DNA of 45,000 nt from Rhodanobacter sp. AS-Z3 (GTDB taxonomy: Bacteria; Pseudomonadota; Gammaproteobacteria; Xanthomonadales; Rhodanobacteraceae). Of the stretch, positions 1-5,987 are shown piece after piece; the first letter of the stretch is position 1, and each line of letters begins with the position of its first letter. The translations under genes and the position numbers were made by a program. Location: positions 1 through 45,000 of the forward strand of contig NZ_CP119392.1 in assembly GCF_029224025.1 (NCBI RefSeq), read 5' to 3'. The notes below the pieces were generated by a model. That model was not told the origin of the DNA. It was given only the letters and a program-made list of their open reading frames with translations, and searched no databases.

Positions 1-1
1 T

Positions 2-454
2 ATATGGGGCAACTACAGTCTCAACCTGCACAGCGCCACTGGCGGCTTGCTTCGGGTACAAAAGAACGTGATGCAGCGCATGGGGTGGATGACGCTGAGC
101 CGCGAAGAAAGTACCACTTGCTTCTCCAAGCTGAAGACGGCGGTCGGGTATGAGCGACAAGGAATCGGCTCCCTTGTCGTTGCGCTCGGTGTCATGTTTG
201 CGGTCGTCAAGGGGGATCAATATGTGAAGCTCGGTGAACCCGACACTCAAGGCGGGACTTTCTGGACAGGCATTGGCCTCTCGGAGGCTAGGAACCTGAC
301 CACGACCGTATTGAAGCGGATGCTCGACACACAACAGGTGCTGGCGGGCAAGCTCGCCGTAGCGATCGATCCGATGGCATTTCTTGTGGAGATGCATCCC
401 ACGTGCACAGCGACAGGCGGCGGTCGGATGCGCAGCAATTCCGCAGGACAGTGA
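2..454 (+). CDS. 3' end of an unrecognised gene (partial)
   Basis: The frame is open from the first bases of the window to a TGA at 452-454, so this is the C-terminal ~150 residues of a protein that starts upstream. I do not recognise the family. Near the middle is a short hydrophobic stretch (IGSLVVALGVMFAVV) that could be one membrane segment; the rest is mixed, with a Gly/Arg-rich end (GGGRMRSNSAGQ). Its place in an island that also holds a Tse2-like toxin makes a secreted-effector or phage-related origin possible, but nothing in the residues proves this. An internal ATG at 47 is not a convincing start because the frame is open upstream of it and no ribosome binding site precedes it. Confidence 0.45.
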   Translation: MWGNYSLNLHSATGGLLRVQKNVMQRMGWMTLSREESTTCFSKLKTAVGYERQGIGSLVVALGVMFAVVKGDQYVKLGEPDTQGGTFWTGIGLSEARNLTTTVLKRMLDTQQVLAGKLAVAIDPMAFLVEMHPTCTATGGGRMRSNSAGQ

Positions 455-567
455 TATCGGTTGAGGACAAAATTCGCAAAAAGAAGATCCAATGGAACCA
501 AGGGAACCGCAGCAATTGAGGGAATTCCATTCCCTCCGCCTCCTTGTTCCACCGGCGCACGCACCAG

Positions 568-621
568 CTACCACGCCGACACCGACACGCTTACATCAAA
601 GCCCTCGATCTTCTTGCCCAT
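568..621 (-). pseudogene. Possible 5' remnant of a broken gene
   Basis: On the minus strand an AGGAG ribosome binding site sits 7 bases before an ATG at 621. The frame reads only MGKKIEGFDVSVSVSAW before a TAG at 568-570. A good translation start followed by so short a frame suggests the head of a gene whose body was lost or frameshifted; 3' of it the minus strand stays open in another frame for about 100 codons with no recognisable content. The alternative is a chance match to a ribosome binding site. The product is unknown. Confidence 0.2.
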
Positions 622-686
622 CGCTTCGCTCCTGTGGTTTTAGGCGCGTAGTGCAACGGGCTGGGCGAGCTGGGGGAAGGTGTGGT

Positions 687-867
687 GGGTGGGCACTTAG
701 GAAGCCGCGGCCAAGCTAGCCTGGGAACGGACGCCGGGCTGGTTCAAGAGGCATCAGGTGTGAGGCGCCACGGGGATCGAAGAAAAGGGAACCGAGGCTG
801 AGCTTTCACAAGAACAGCGTCAGATTCACGACTTCGTCTGGGTTAAGTGAACCTGACCCCGTTCTTG
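687..867. repeat. 181-bp direct repeat, copy 1
   Basis: This segment is identical, base for base by eye, to 1661-1841; the two copies start 974 bp apart. Each ends in the island-wide motif AAGTGAACCTGACCCC followed by GTTCTTG. I see no convincing coding frame inside it. The copies flank the exported-protein gene at 906-1442. Perfect identity implies a recent duplication or ongoing homogenisation. Confidence 0.9.
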
Positions 868-905
868 TTCTTCCTGTTTCTTCGACCCCTGCTTCTTCCG
901 GCCCT

Positions 906-1442
906 TCATTTTTTCACGCAATAGATTTCAGGATCGGGGACATAGGCAGCGGTTGCATGATCTTTTCCGGAAACACAGGTTGCGATCAAGTCCCCTTTTC
1001 TTTTCGGCCCGATAAGCACGTCGTTGCACAGCATTCCCGCGTGGAGAACTCTCTTGAAAGGGACGCCATTCTCCGTCCATTTCACCCAGAACAATCCTGC
1101 TGTAGCAGTAATTACGTGGACCGTCGGATCAGGATTTGCTCCAAGGACCAGCGGCGCTGGAGTGACCAGCACGTCGTCATCGATCGCGGGAATCGCCAGG
1201 TACGCCCACTTTTGTTCTTGCGGATGGTATTGCCACACTTCTTGTACGCTGAAAGTCACGGGCCTCGTCATGGCCAACCTGGCTGCTTTCAGCGAACACG
1301 CGCTCGAAAGCTTGTCACACTGAAGATATCCGACGGGACTCTGAGACGTTGGTTGGCGCTGCTCAGCCGCTTGCCCGGAAGAGGCATACGCAAAGAGAAA
1401 AGCGCCTGCACTTAGTAGAGCCAAACAAGCCGTTCGTTGCAT
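906..1442 (-). CDS. Small exported protein of unknown function
   Basis: This is a 178-residue protein starting at ATG 1442. The frame is open further upstream, but this start has AGAGGTG 7 bases before it and begins a clear Sec signal peptide: MQRTACLALLSAGAFLFAYA followed by an AxA-type site near residue 26 (GQAAEQ). The mature part of about 150 residues has five cysteines (for example LQCDKLSSAC and IYCVKK at the end), consistent with disulfides in the periplasm. I recognise no family. It stands alone between two perfect 181-bp repeats in repeat-rich, gene-poor DNA, so it looks like mobile or recently acquired cargo. The extra upstream frame reads through the repeat-like motif and is unlikely to be translated. 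Confidence 0.65.
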   Translation of the reverse strand: MQRTACLALLSAGAFLFAYASSGQAAEQRQPTSQSPVGYLQCDKLSSACSLKAARLAMTRPVTFSVQEVWQYHPQEQKWAYLAIPAIDDDVLVTPAPLVLGANPDPTVHVITATAGLFWVKWTENGVPFKRVLHAGMLCNDVLIGPKRKGDLIATCVSGKDHATAAYVPDPEIYCVKK

Positions 1443-1494
1443 TCTCGTGCACCTCTGCGGAGTCAAAAGGGGATGGAGGCAACTATTTCCGGGC

Positions 1495-1661
1495 CACCTC
1501 AACCTGACCCCGTTCTTCTCTGTATTTGGGGCCCAGCTACGGACCAAACCGGACGCAACGCCTCCAAACAGAGGGGTCAAACAAACGGGACGGGTTCATT
1601 TACCGCGTGACCCCGCTCTTGTAAATTCAAACGCTTGTAAGTGAACCTGACCCCGTTCTTG
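1495..1661. repeat. Cluster of GAACCTGACCCC-type extragenic repeats
   Basis: The gene-free stretch from 1443 to 1919 is filled by repeats. Copies of the motif core AACCTGACCCCGTTCTT occur at about 1500-1517 and 1641-1660. Between them, 1579-1616 is a degenerate form in which GGGTTCATTTACCGCG is followed by TGACCCCGCTCTT, so the two halves face each other. The second 181-bp repeat begins at 1661. The pattern resembles REP-type elements spread by RAYT transposases; no such transposase is in the window. Apart from the short IS-flanking sequence at 1842-1919, I see nothing else here. Confidence 0.6.
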
Positions 1662-1841
1662 GGTGGGCACTTAGGAAGCCGCGGCCAAGCTAGCCTGGGA
1701 ACGGACGCCGGGCTGGTTCAAGAGGCATCAGGTGTGAGGCGCCACGGGGATCGAAGAAAAGGGAACCGAGGCTGAGCTTTCACAAGAACAGCGTCAGATT
1801 CACGACTTCGTCTGGGTTAAGTGAACCTGACCCCGTTCTTG
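1661..1841. repeat. 181-bp direct repeat, copy 2
   Basis: Second copy of the repeat at 687-867, identical by eye. The boundary at 1661 follows immediately after another GTTCTT motif end, which suggests that unequal recombination between short motif copies could have made the duplication. The sequence diverges after 1841, 78 bp before the left end of the IS element. Confidence 0.9.
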
Positions 1842-1919
1842 CTGATACATCCAACATCGCAGGCATGAGCGGGCTCCGTCTGGTTGGGCAATGGATCGTG
1901 AGTCTCTATAGAGCATTAG

Positions 1920-3109
1920 GGATGCTCTGATCAATTAAGTTCAAAATGGCCGTCCAGACGGCCGTGCTAAAAATATGGATTGACTACGACCAAAAGGCAG
2001 ATTGTGAGGCATATCGCCGCCATCGCCGTGCTGGGTTACCTCCAATCGCCTCGATTTCCCGCCTCACAGGCGCACCTCCCCTGCGGACGCTAGCAACGTT
2101 CGTCGCACCATCCACAGATTGGATAGCGCGAACAGCGTGAGTATCTGAGCGGTGTTCTTGAGCAAGCCCTTGAAGCGCACCTTCTGATAGCCGAACTGCC
2201 GCTTCACCACCCGGAACGGATGCTCCACCTTGGCTCGAACCGCGGCCTTCATGTGCTCGGTGTGCTTGACCGCATCCTTCAAATCGCCCTCGGGCATCGC
2301 CTTCACGCTGCCGCGTTTGGCCGCGATATGCCACGTGCGGCCGCGCTTGGGTGCCCGTTTCTCGGCGCCTTGGTAGCCGGCATCGGCATGCACCGTCTTC
2401 TCTTGGCCGTGCAGCAACTTGTCCACTTCCGTTACGTCGCCCACGTTGGCAGGTGTCGTGGTTACCGTATGCACCAGCCCCGATTCCACGTCCACCCCGA
2501 TGTGCGCTTTCATGCCGAAGTACCACTGCTGGCCCTTCTTCGTCTGGCGCATGTCCGGGTCACGCTGTTTGTCCGCATTCTTGGTCGAGGACGGCGCCTG
2601 AATGATCGTGGCATCCACGATCGTGCCCTGGCGTAGCAACAGGCCCTGGCCGCTCAGGTGCGCATTGACCGCTTCGAAGATCTTCACCGCCAGGCCGTGC
2701 TGCTCCAGGAAGCGACGGAACTTCAGAATCGTCGACTCGTCCGGAATCGCGTCCTCGTTTAGCTCCAGCCCGGCAAACCGGCGCATGGACTCGATCTCGT
2801 ACAACGCATCTTCCATCGCTGGATCGCTCAGTGCGTACCACTGCTGCATGAAGTGGATCCGCAGCATCGTCGATGCCGCCATCGGCGGGCGACCGCGACG
2901 ACCGGAGGTCGGATAGCTCGGTTCGATCAGCGCCAGCAGGTCGGCCCACGGCACGACTTTGTCCATCTCACCCAGAAACCGCTCACGACGTGTCGGCTTC
3001 TTCTTGACTTCAAAACTCAACGAGGCGAACGAACGCTGCTTCATCGGCGATGGGCTTCCTGGGGACTGCTGGCTATGATGCCGCAGACGGGGAATAAATC
3101 AGAGCATCC
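1920..3109 (-). mobile_element. IS5-family insertion sequence, intact
   Basis: The element is 1190 bp. Its terminal inverted repeats begin GGATGCTCTGAT at 1920 and, read from the right end at 3109 inward, GGATGCTCTGAT as well; identity is 12 of the first 13 bases. It is flanked by a 4-bp direct repeat TTAG at 1916-1919 and 3110-3113, the target-site duplication size expected of the IS5 group. One full-length transposase gene fills most of it. Intact ends, intact gene and intact duplication mean it inserted as a unit and may still be mobile. Confidence 0.93.
2064..3044 (-). CDS. IS5-family transposase
   Basis: This 326-residue DDE transposase is closely similar along its length to InsH of IS5 (same length class, same order of motifs such as MLRIHFMQQWYALSDPAMED and TKKGQQWYFGMKAHIGVD). 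The DUF772-type N-terminal domain spans about residues 40-120. The catalytic triad is visible as D144 (TIVDATII), D221 (HADAGYQG) and E274 (KVEHPFRVVKRQFG). It starts at ATG 3044, inside the right terminus of the element, and stops about 140 bp before the left one. It catalyses cut-and-paste movement of its own element. No frameshift or stop is seen, so it should be functional. Confidence 0.95.
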   Translation of the reverse strand: MKQRSFASLSFEVKKKPTRRERFLGEMDKVVPWADLLALIEPSYPTSGRRGRPPMAASTMLRIHFMQQWYALSDPAMEDALYEIESMRRFAGLELNEDAIPDESTILKFRRFLEQHGLAVKIFEAVNAHLSGQGLLLRQGTIVDATIIQAPSSTKNADKQRDPDMRQTKKGQQWYFGMKAHIGVDVESGLVHTVTTTPANVGDVTEVDKLLHGQEKTVHADAGYQGAEKRAPKRGRTWHIAAKRGSVKAMPEGDLKDAVKHTEHMKAAVRAKVEHPFRVVKRQFGYQKVRFKGLLKNTAQILTLFALSNLWMVRRTLLASAGEVRL

Positions 3110-3126
3110 TTAGCAATCAAAAGCGA

Positions 3127-3158
3127 CGGAGGCAATTATCCATACCTAATTACCTCCG
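3127..3158 (-). terminator. Rho-independent terminator of the Tse2/Tsi2-like pair
   Basis: A 12-bp stem (3127-3138 with 3147-3158, one mismatch) encloses an 8-base loop just after the stop of the 79-residue gene at 3173. On the minus strand the stem is followed within five bases by TTTT. It lies between that gene and the IS element and fits termination of the two-gene operon. Confidence 0.6.
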
Positions 3159-3172
3159 CCCCTTTTGTTCGT

Positions 3173-3412
3173 TCACGACTCAAAGTGTCGGCGCAGTGCG
3201 TCCACATCCAGCAAACCAGCATGGAGAGAAAGTCTCGCCTCGTATTCCGCAGCCAAGTCTGCATATGCCTCATGCAGCTGTTCTGCAAAGACGCCAAGAT
3301 CCTCCTCGGCTTGCTCGGCAAGCAGGCCGCTATCCAACTCATTCTGACAACGCTTCATTTCACGGATGACGGCGGCGAGTGCGCCAATCAGCGCATTGGT
3401 ACTTTCGAGCAT
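3173..3412 (-). CDS. Tsi2-like immunity protein
   Basis: A 79-residue acidic, all-helical-looking protein starting at ATG 3412, with CGGAG about 7 bases upstream. It begins 20 bp after the stop of the Tse2-like toxin, so the two are one bicistron in the same toxin-then-immunity order as tse2-tsi2 of Pseudomonas aeruginosa. Tsi2 is 77 residues; shared traits that I can see are two long helices rich in E, L and A, a motif like EAYADLAAEYEARL in the second helix, and a following GL-x-x-x-DAL segment before a short tail. Known Tsi2 is a cytoplasmic dimer that binds and neutralises Tse2. The family call rests on remembered sequence, size and context; a generic antitoxin is the alternative. Confidence 0.65.
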   Translation of the reverse strand: MLESTNALIGALAAVIREMKRCQNELDSGLLAEQAEEDLGVFAEQLHEAYADLAAEYEARLSLHAGLLDVDALRRHFES

Positions 3413-3432
3413 GATGGGCTCCGGTGCGTGGA

Positions 3433-3894
3433 TCAAAGCTGCAGATTGGTCTTGCCACAGACAACACCGAGACATTCCAAAAAGAGCGCCAACGGCATGT
3501 CGTCCTTGGGTGCGATCGTATAGTGATACGCCCCTTGGGCGTTCTTGTGATCCTTGGTGACGGCAATTCCGGGAGGAATAGCTGTGCCAGCCGGAATTTT
3601 GAAATGTTTGGTGGTCCGCGACCCGAACCACGTGACTTTCATGTCGAACGTGGAAACACCGCGGAAGTCGCCCTTGATGCAACGGCATCCAAGTACGACA
3701 CGCTTGCCATCTCGATCCACAATCTTGACATCGGCCACCCGAGTTTCGTTGCCAAGGTGTGGGGACAATGCGTCGATGCCGGCCTGGTAGTCGGTATTCT
3801 TTTGCGCCCGCCAAAGATCCACCGGGGTCGCCGTCTCCCAGAAACGATCCGCTTTACCCGCTTCGGTGTAGATCCTTCTCAATTCATCAGACAT
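3433..3894 (-). CDS. Tse2-like toxin (ADP-ribosyltransferase-fold)
   Basis: A 153-residue protein. I place the start at ATG 3894 because AGAGGA lies 7 bases before it; another ATG is 15 bases upstream. The C-terminal half matches the Tse2 family: FKIPAGTAIPPGIAV (residues 98-112) and HYTIAPKDDMP (124-134) correspond to the FxIPDGTDIPP and HYTIMPAKPM parts of Tse2, and LWRAQ (27-31) matches its LYRA near the N-terminus. Tse2 of P. aeruginosa is a cytostatic type VI secretion effector with a fold like ADP-ribosylating toxins, acting in the target cytoplasm. Here the gene is followed by a Tsi2-sized partner, but no type VI apparatus, Hcp, VgrG or PAAR gene is visible, so it could be an orphan effector or work as an ordinary toxin-antitoxin pair. 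No signal peptide is present. Confidence 0.75.
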   Translation of the reverse strand: MSDELRRIYTEAGKADRFWETATPVDLWRAQKNTDYQAGIDALSPHLGNETRVADVKIVDRDGKRVVLGCRCIKGDFRGVSTFDMKVTWFGSRTTKHFKIPAGTAIPPGIAVTKDHKNAQGAYHYTIAPKDDMPLALFLECLGVVCGKTNLQL

Positions 3895-3935
3895 TCCACG
3901 TCCTCTCATCCAAACAGAACAAACGGATCAAACGA

Positions 3936-4080
3936 AGGGCTCAGGTTCATTTACCACGCGCGGCCTAATGAGAACCCGCCCCCTTTTCCCGGATAATGAA
4001 CCTGACCCCTTTTCTTACCGCATACGGTTTAATGAACCTGACCCCTTTTCTGCCGATTTAAATACACTCTGACCCCTGTT
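3936..4080. repeat. Cluster of four GAACCTGACCCC-type repeats
   Basis: Copies in order: an inverted pair in which AGGGCTCAGGTTCATTT (from 3937) faces AATGAGAACCCGCCCCCTT (to about 3986); AATGAACCTGACCCCTTTTC at 3995-4014; AATGAACCTGACCCCTTTTC at 4031-4050; and a variant AATACACTCTGACCCCTG at 4061-4078. The last three overlap the 3' end of the small gene at 4015-4320. The inverted pair could form an imperfect hairpin. This looks like a REP-type nest. Confidence 0.7.
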
Positions 4081-4320
4081 TCTCATATCCTGATCCTCAT
4101 TGATATCCAGCTCAAGCGTAGCCTCGCTGACGCATCCCCTGGAAAGCATGGATTGCATCTTTCGCTCGTCTAGAATGCGATTGAAAAGCAGGTCTGCTTG
4201 AATGCCGTTGACCTCGATCGACGCATGAGTCGTTGCCTTTCTCTCGCCAATATTGGCGCCTATTAGCAAGGAGGCTATGACGCTGGCTATATAGACAATG
4301 ATAGCAACTGTTGCTTTCAT
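4015..4320 (-). CDS. Small membrane-anchored protein with repeat-derived tail
   Basis: A 101-residue protein starting at ATG 4320, with AAGGA 9 bases before it. The first ~25 residues (VAIIVYIASVIASLLIGANIG) form a membrane anchor or uncleaved signal; residues 28-75 are soluble and unrecognised. The last ~23 residues are encoded by copies of the extragenic repeat read in the GGGGTCAG direction, giving GSGSLNRMR at the end. I infer that the original stop was lost or replaced when repeats were inserted, so the native protein was probably shorter or different at its C-terminus. Its function is unknown. The neighbours are a toxin pair and an OLD-like protein in the same orientation, each separated by repeat copies. 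Confidence 0.55.
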   Translation of the reverse strand: MKATVAIIVYIASVIASLLIGANIGERKATTHASIEVNGIQADLLFNRILDERKMQSMLSRGCVSEATLELDINEDQDMRNRGQSVFKSAEKGSGSLNRMR

Positions 4321-4363
4321 TAATCGAAATCCTTGGGCGGCGTCACCAACGTTGGATAACCCA

Positions 4364-4416
4364 AGGGGCCAGGCTCATCTCCTACGCATGGATAAATGAA
4401 CCTGACCCCTTTTTTT
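4364..4416. repeat. Hairpin-forming repeat pair
   Basis: AAGGGGCCAGGCTCAT at 4363-4378 faces AATGAACCTGACCCCTTTT at 4395-4413, an inverted pair with about 14 of 16 bases matching and a ~17-base loop. The T-run on the plus strand continues to 4416. It sits between the small membrane protein and the stop of the OLD-like gene and may also act as a weak terminator. Confidence 0.6.
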
Positions 4417-4428
4417 CTTACACCGCGC

Positions 4429-5739
4429 CTACATGATCGCAGCGGACACCGGGTCGATCAGCTTTTCGACGAGTTCAGACGGCAGGTCGCTGTCTTCCCT
4501 AAGCAACGAAACAACTGAAGCCGCGAGCTCGTTTTTCGTCTTCGTTATGTCATTAAGTGAAATTCTGTCGCCAACCAGCGAGAGATTGTGCACATCTTCC
4601 ACGCTGGCGCAAAAAACCCCGGCCACAACCTTTGGGGGATACACGTATTCGATCCCATTCTGTGACCATGTGACGACGTTTTCTTCGAGCACGCCAAGCT
4701 TCGTCAGCTCATCACGAAGGCCTGGCTGGTGTACTGAGTCGAGGACGACAAAAATACGCGCTCTTAGCGGCGACTTGTCGAGTTCGCCTAGCGTTTCCTT
4801 CAGAGAGTGCACCTTTTTCTTGACGTCTCCGCCGGAGTGGATGACGGCGATGCGCTTCTCGGGAAACTGGAGCTGTAACACGCGGTCTAGATACGCGTGA
4901 TCTGTTTTTCCTTCCACGACGACGATAGCGGACGGAAAATACATTGACTCAAGCGAATTGCCTAGCAGATTGAACTGAAGCCGATGAAATTCGCCAATAT
5001 TTTTGACGCGTTGGATTGAGATCGTTGCAGCGTTCTTAGAAACGACGTAGTTGCTAGTTATGTCTCTGCGGCTAAGCATCAAATGCGAGTGCGTTGCCAA
5101 GTAGATCCTCGACAAATGAGGAAATATTTTTGATCGTGTCTCTGGCTCATCGAAAAACGTGGAAAGCATCTGCTGAACTTTAGGGCTTAATCCCAGCTCT
5201 GGCTCGTCAATGAGAACTGTCTCGAATCTCTCGTCCATGCAGATGCCAAGGATTGTCATGAGAAGCCTAGTGCCGGTAGAGCCTACAGATAAATTTTGCC
5301 CGTCCATGTCGATGTAGCGCGGGCTCAATTCGTTTTCGCTATCGACTTTTTTCATGGAGAAGGTGTTGCCGATGAGCTTCCCGCAGAGTTCAAAGAGCTC
5401 AGACCGTCTCTTGTCGCTCAGCCCCATAATTATCTGATTAAGGTCAAATGGGTTTTGTTCGTGGTTGTAATTCTCCTGGTTGAAGTTGGATTGGAACTGA
5501 TTCTCAAATTGATCAAGCTGCGATGGGTCGCGAATTCCCGTCGAGAGATGGTAGACATGATAGAAACGATTGGTCCCAATCATGTACGCGCTGCGGCCTA
5601 GTGCTGACTTAAGCCACTTGAGCGTAAGCGATTTGCCGCTATTGTTGCTGCCGGACAGGACCGTTAGTGGGGAGCCAGCGCGCGTCTGTGCGAAGAGCTG
5701 CAGCGACGGATTGAAAATCAGTTCGGCTTTCGATGTCAC
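4429..5739 (-). CDS. OLD-like ATPase with TOPRIM nuclease-type domain
   Basis: A 436-residue protein. I choose GTG 5739 as the start because GGAG precedes it by 6 bases; a TTG at 5754 would add five residues. Residues 1-240 are an ABC/SMC-like AAA domain: Walker A GSNNSGKS (30-37), a signature-like LSVGSTG (about 150-156), Walker B VLIDEPELGL (175-184) and an H-loop THSH (216-219). A TOPRIM-like domain follows: VVVEGKTDHAYL with the conserved Glu at 276, SGGDVKKK near 303-310, and VVLDSV with Asp 334. The second Asp of the usual DxD is not seen. OLD-family proteins are ATP-powered nucleases, several of which defend against phage. It appears as a single gene in an island with lower GC than its surroundings, so an anti-phage role is plausible but unproven. 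It lacks a neighbouring UvrD-like helicase (GajB-type partner). Confidence 0.8.
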   Translation of the reverse strand: MTSKAELIFNPSLQLFAQTRAGSPLTVLSGSNNSGKSLTLKWLKSALGRSAYMIGTNRFYHVYHLSTGIRDPSQLDQFENQFQSNFNQENYNHEQNPFDLNQIIMGLSDKRRSELFELCGKLIGNTFSMKKVDSENELSPRYIDMDGQNLSVGSTGTRLLMTILGICMDERFETVLIDEPELGLSPKVQQMLSTFFDEPETRSKIFPHLSRIYLATHSHLMLSRRDITSNYVVSKNAATISIQRVKNIGEFHRLQFNLLGNSLESMYFPSAIVVVEGKTDHAYLDRVLQLQFPEKRIAVIHSGGDVKKKVHSLKETLGELDKSPLRARIFVVLDSVHQPGLRDELTKLGVLEENVVTWSQNGIEYVYPPKVVAGVFCASVEDVHNLSLVGDRISLNDITKTKNELAASVVSLLREDSDLPSELVEKLIDPVSAAIM

Positions 5740-5815
5740 GAAGGTCTCCAGCAAGGCGAAAAGCGGGCTAACACTAAGTAGATTTCATTTTGCAGTCTAA
5801 TACAGCAGCCTAATC

Positions 5816-5833
5816 CCGACATCCGGATGTCGG
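5816..5833. repeat. 18-bp perfect palindrome at the island edge
   Basis: CCGACATCCGGATGTCGG reads the same on both strands. It lies in the 250-bp gap between the OLD-like gene and nrdJb, where accessory DNA gives way to core genes. Similar GCAGCCTAATC/GCAGCCTAGTC words occur beside it at about 5806-5814 and 5880-5889. It could be a regulator site or a recombination relic. Confidence 0.5.
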
Positions 5834-5932
5834 CTTGCGCCGCCACCCTACACAAATCAATCACTTGTCCTTCTTCGCGCAGCCTAGTCCGGCAACCTAA
5901 TCACGCCATGCGTTTCACAGGACACAGCAAGC

Positions 5933-5959
5933 AAAAAGGGCAGCCTCGCGGCCACCCTT
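5933..5959 (-). terminator. Rho-independent terminator of the nrdJb operon
   Basis: Read on the minus strand, a 9-bp stem with GCGA loop (AGGGTGGCC / GGCTGCCCT, two wobble pairs) is followed directly by TTTTTGC. It lies about 28 bases after the stop of nrdJb. Confidence 0.75.
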
Positions 5960-5987
5960 CAGCGAACGATTCAAAGTGGTTCTCAAC

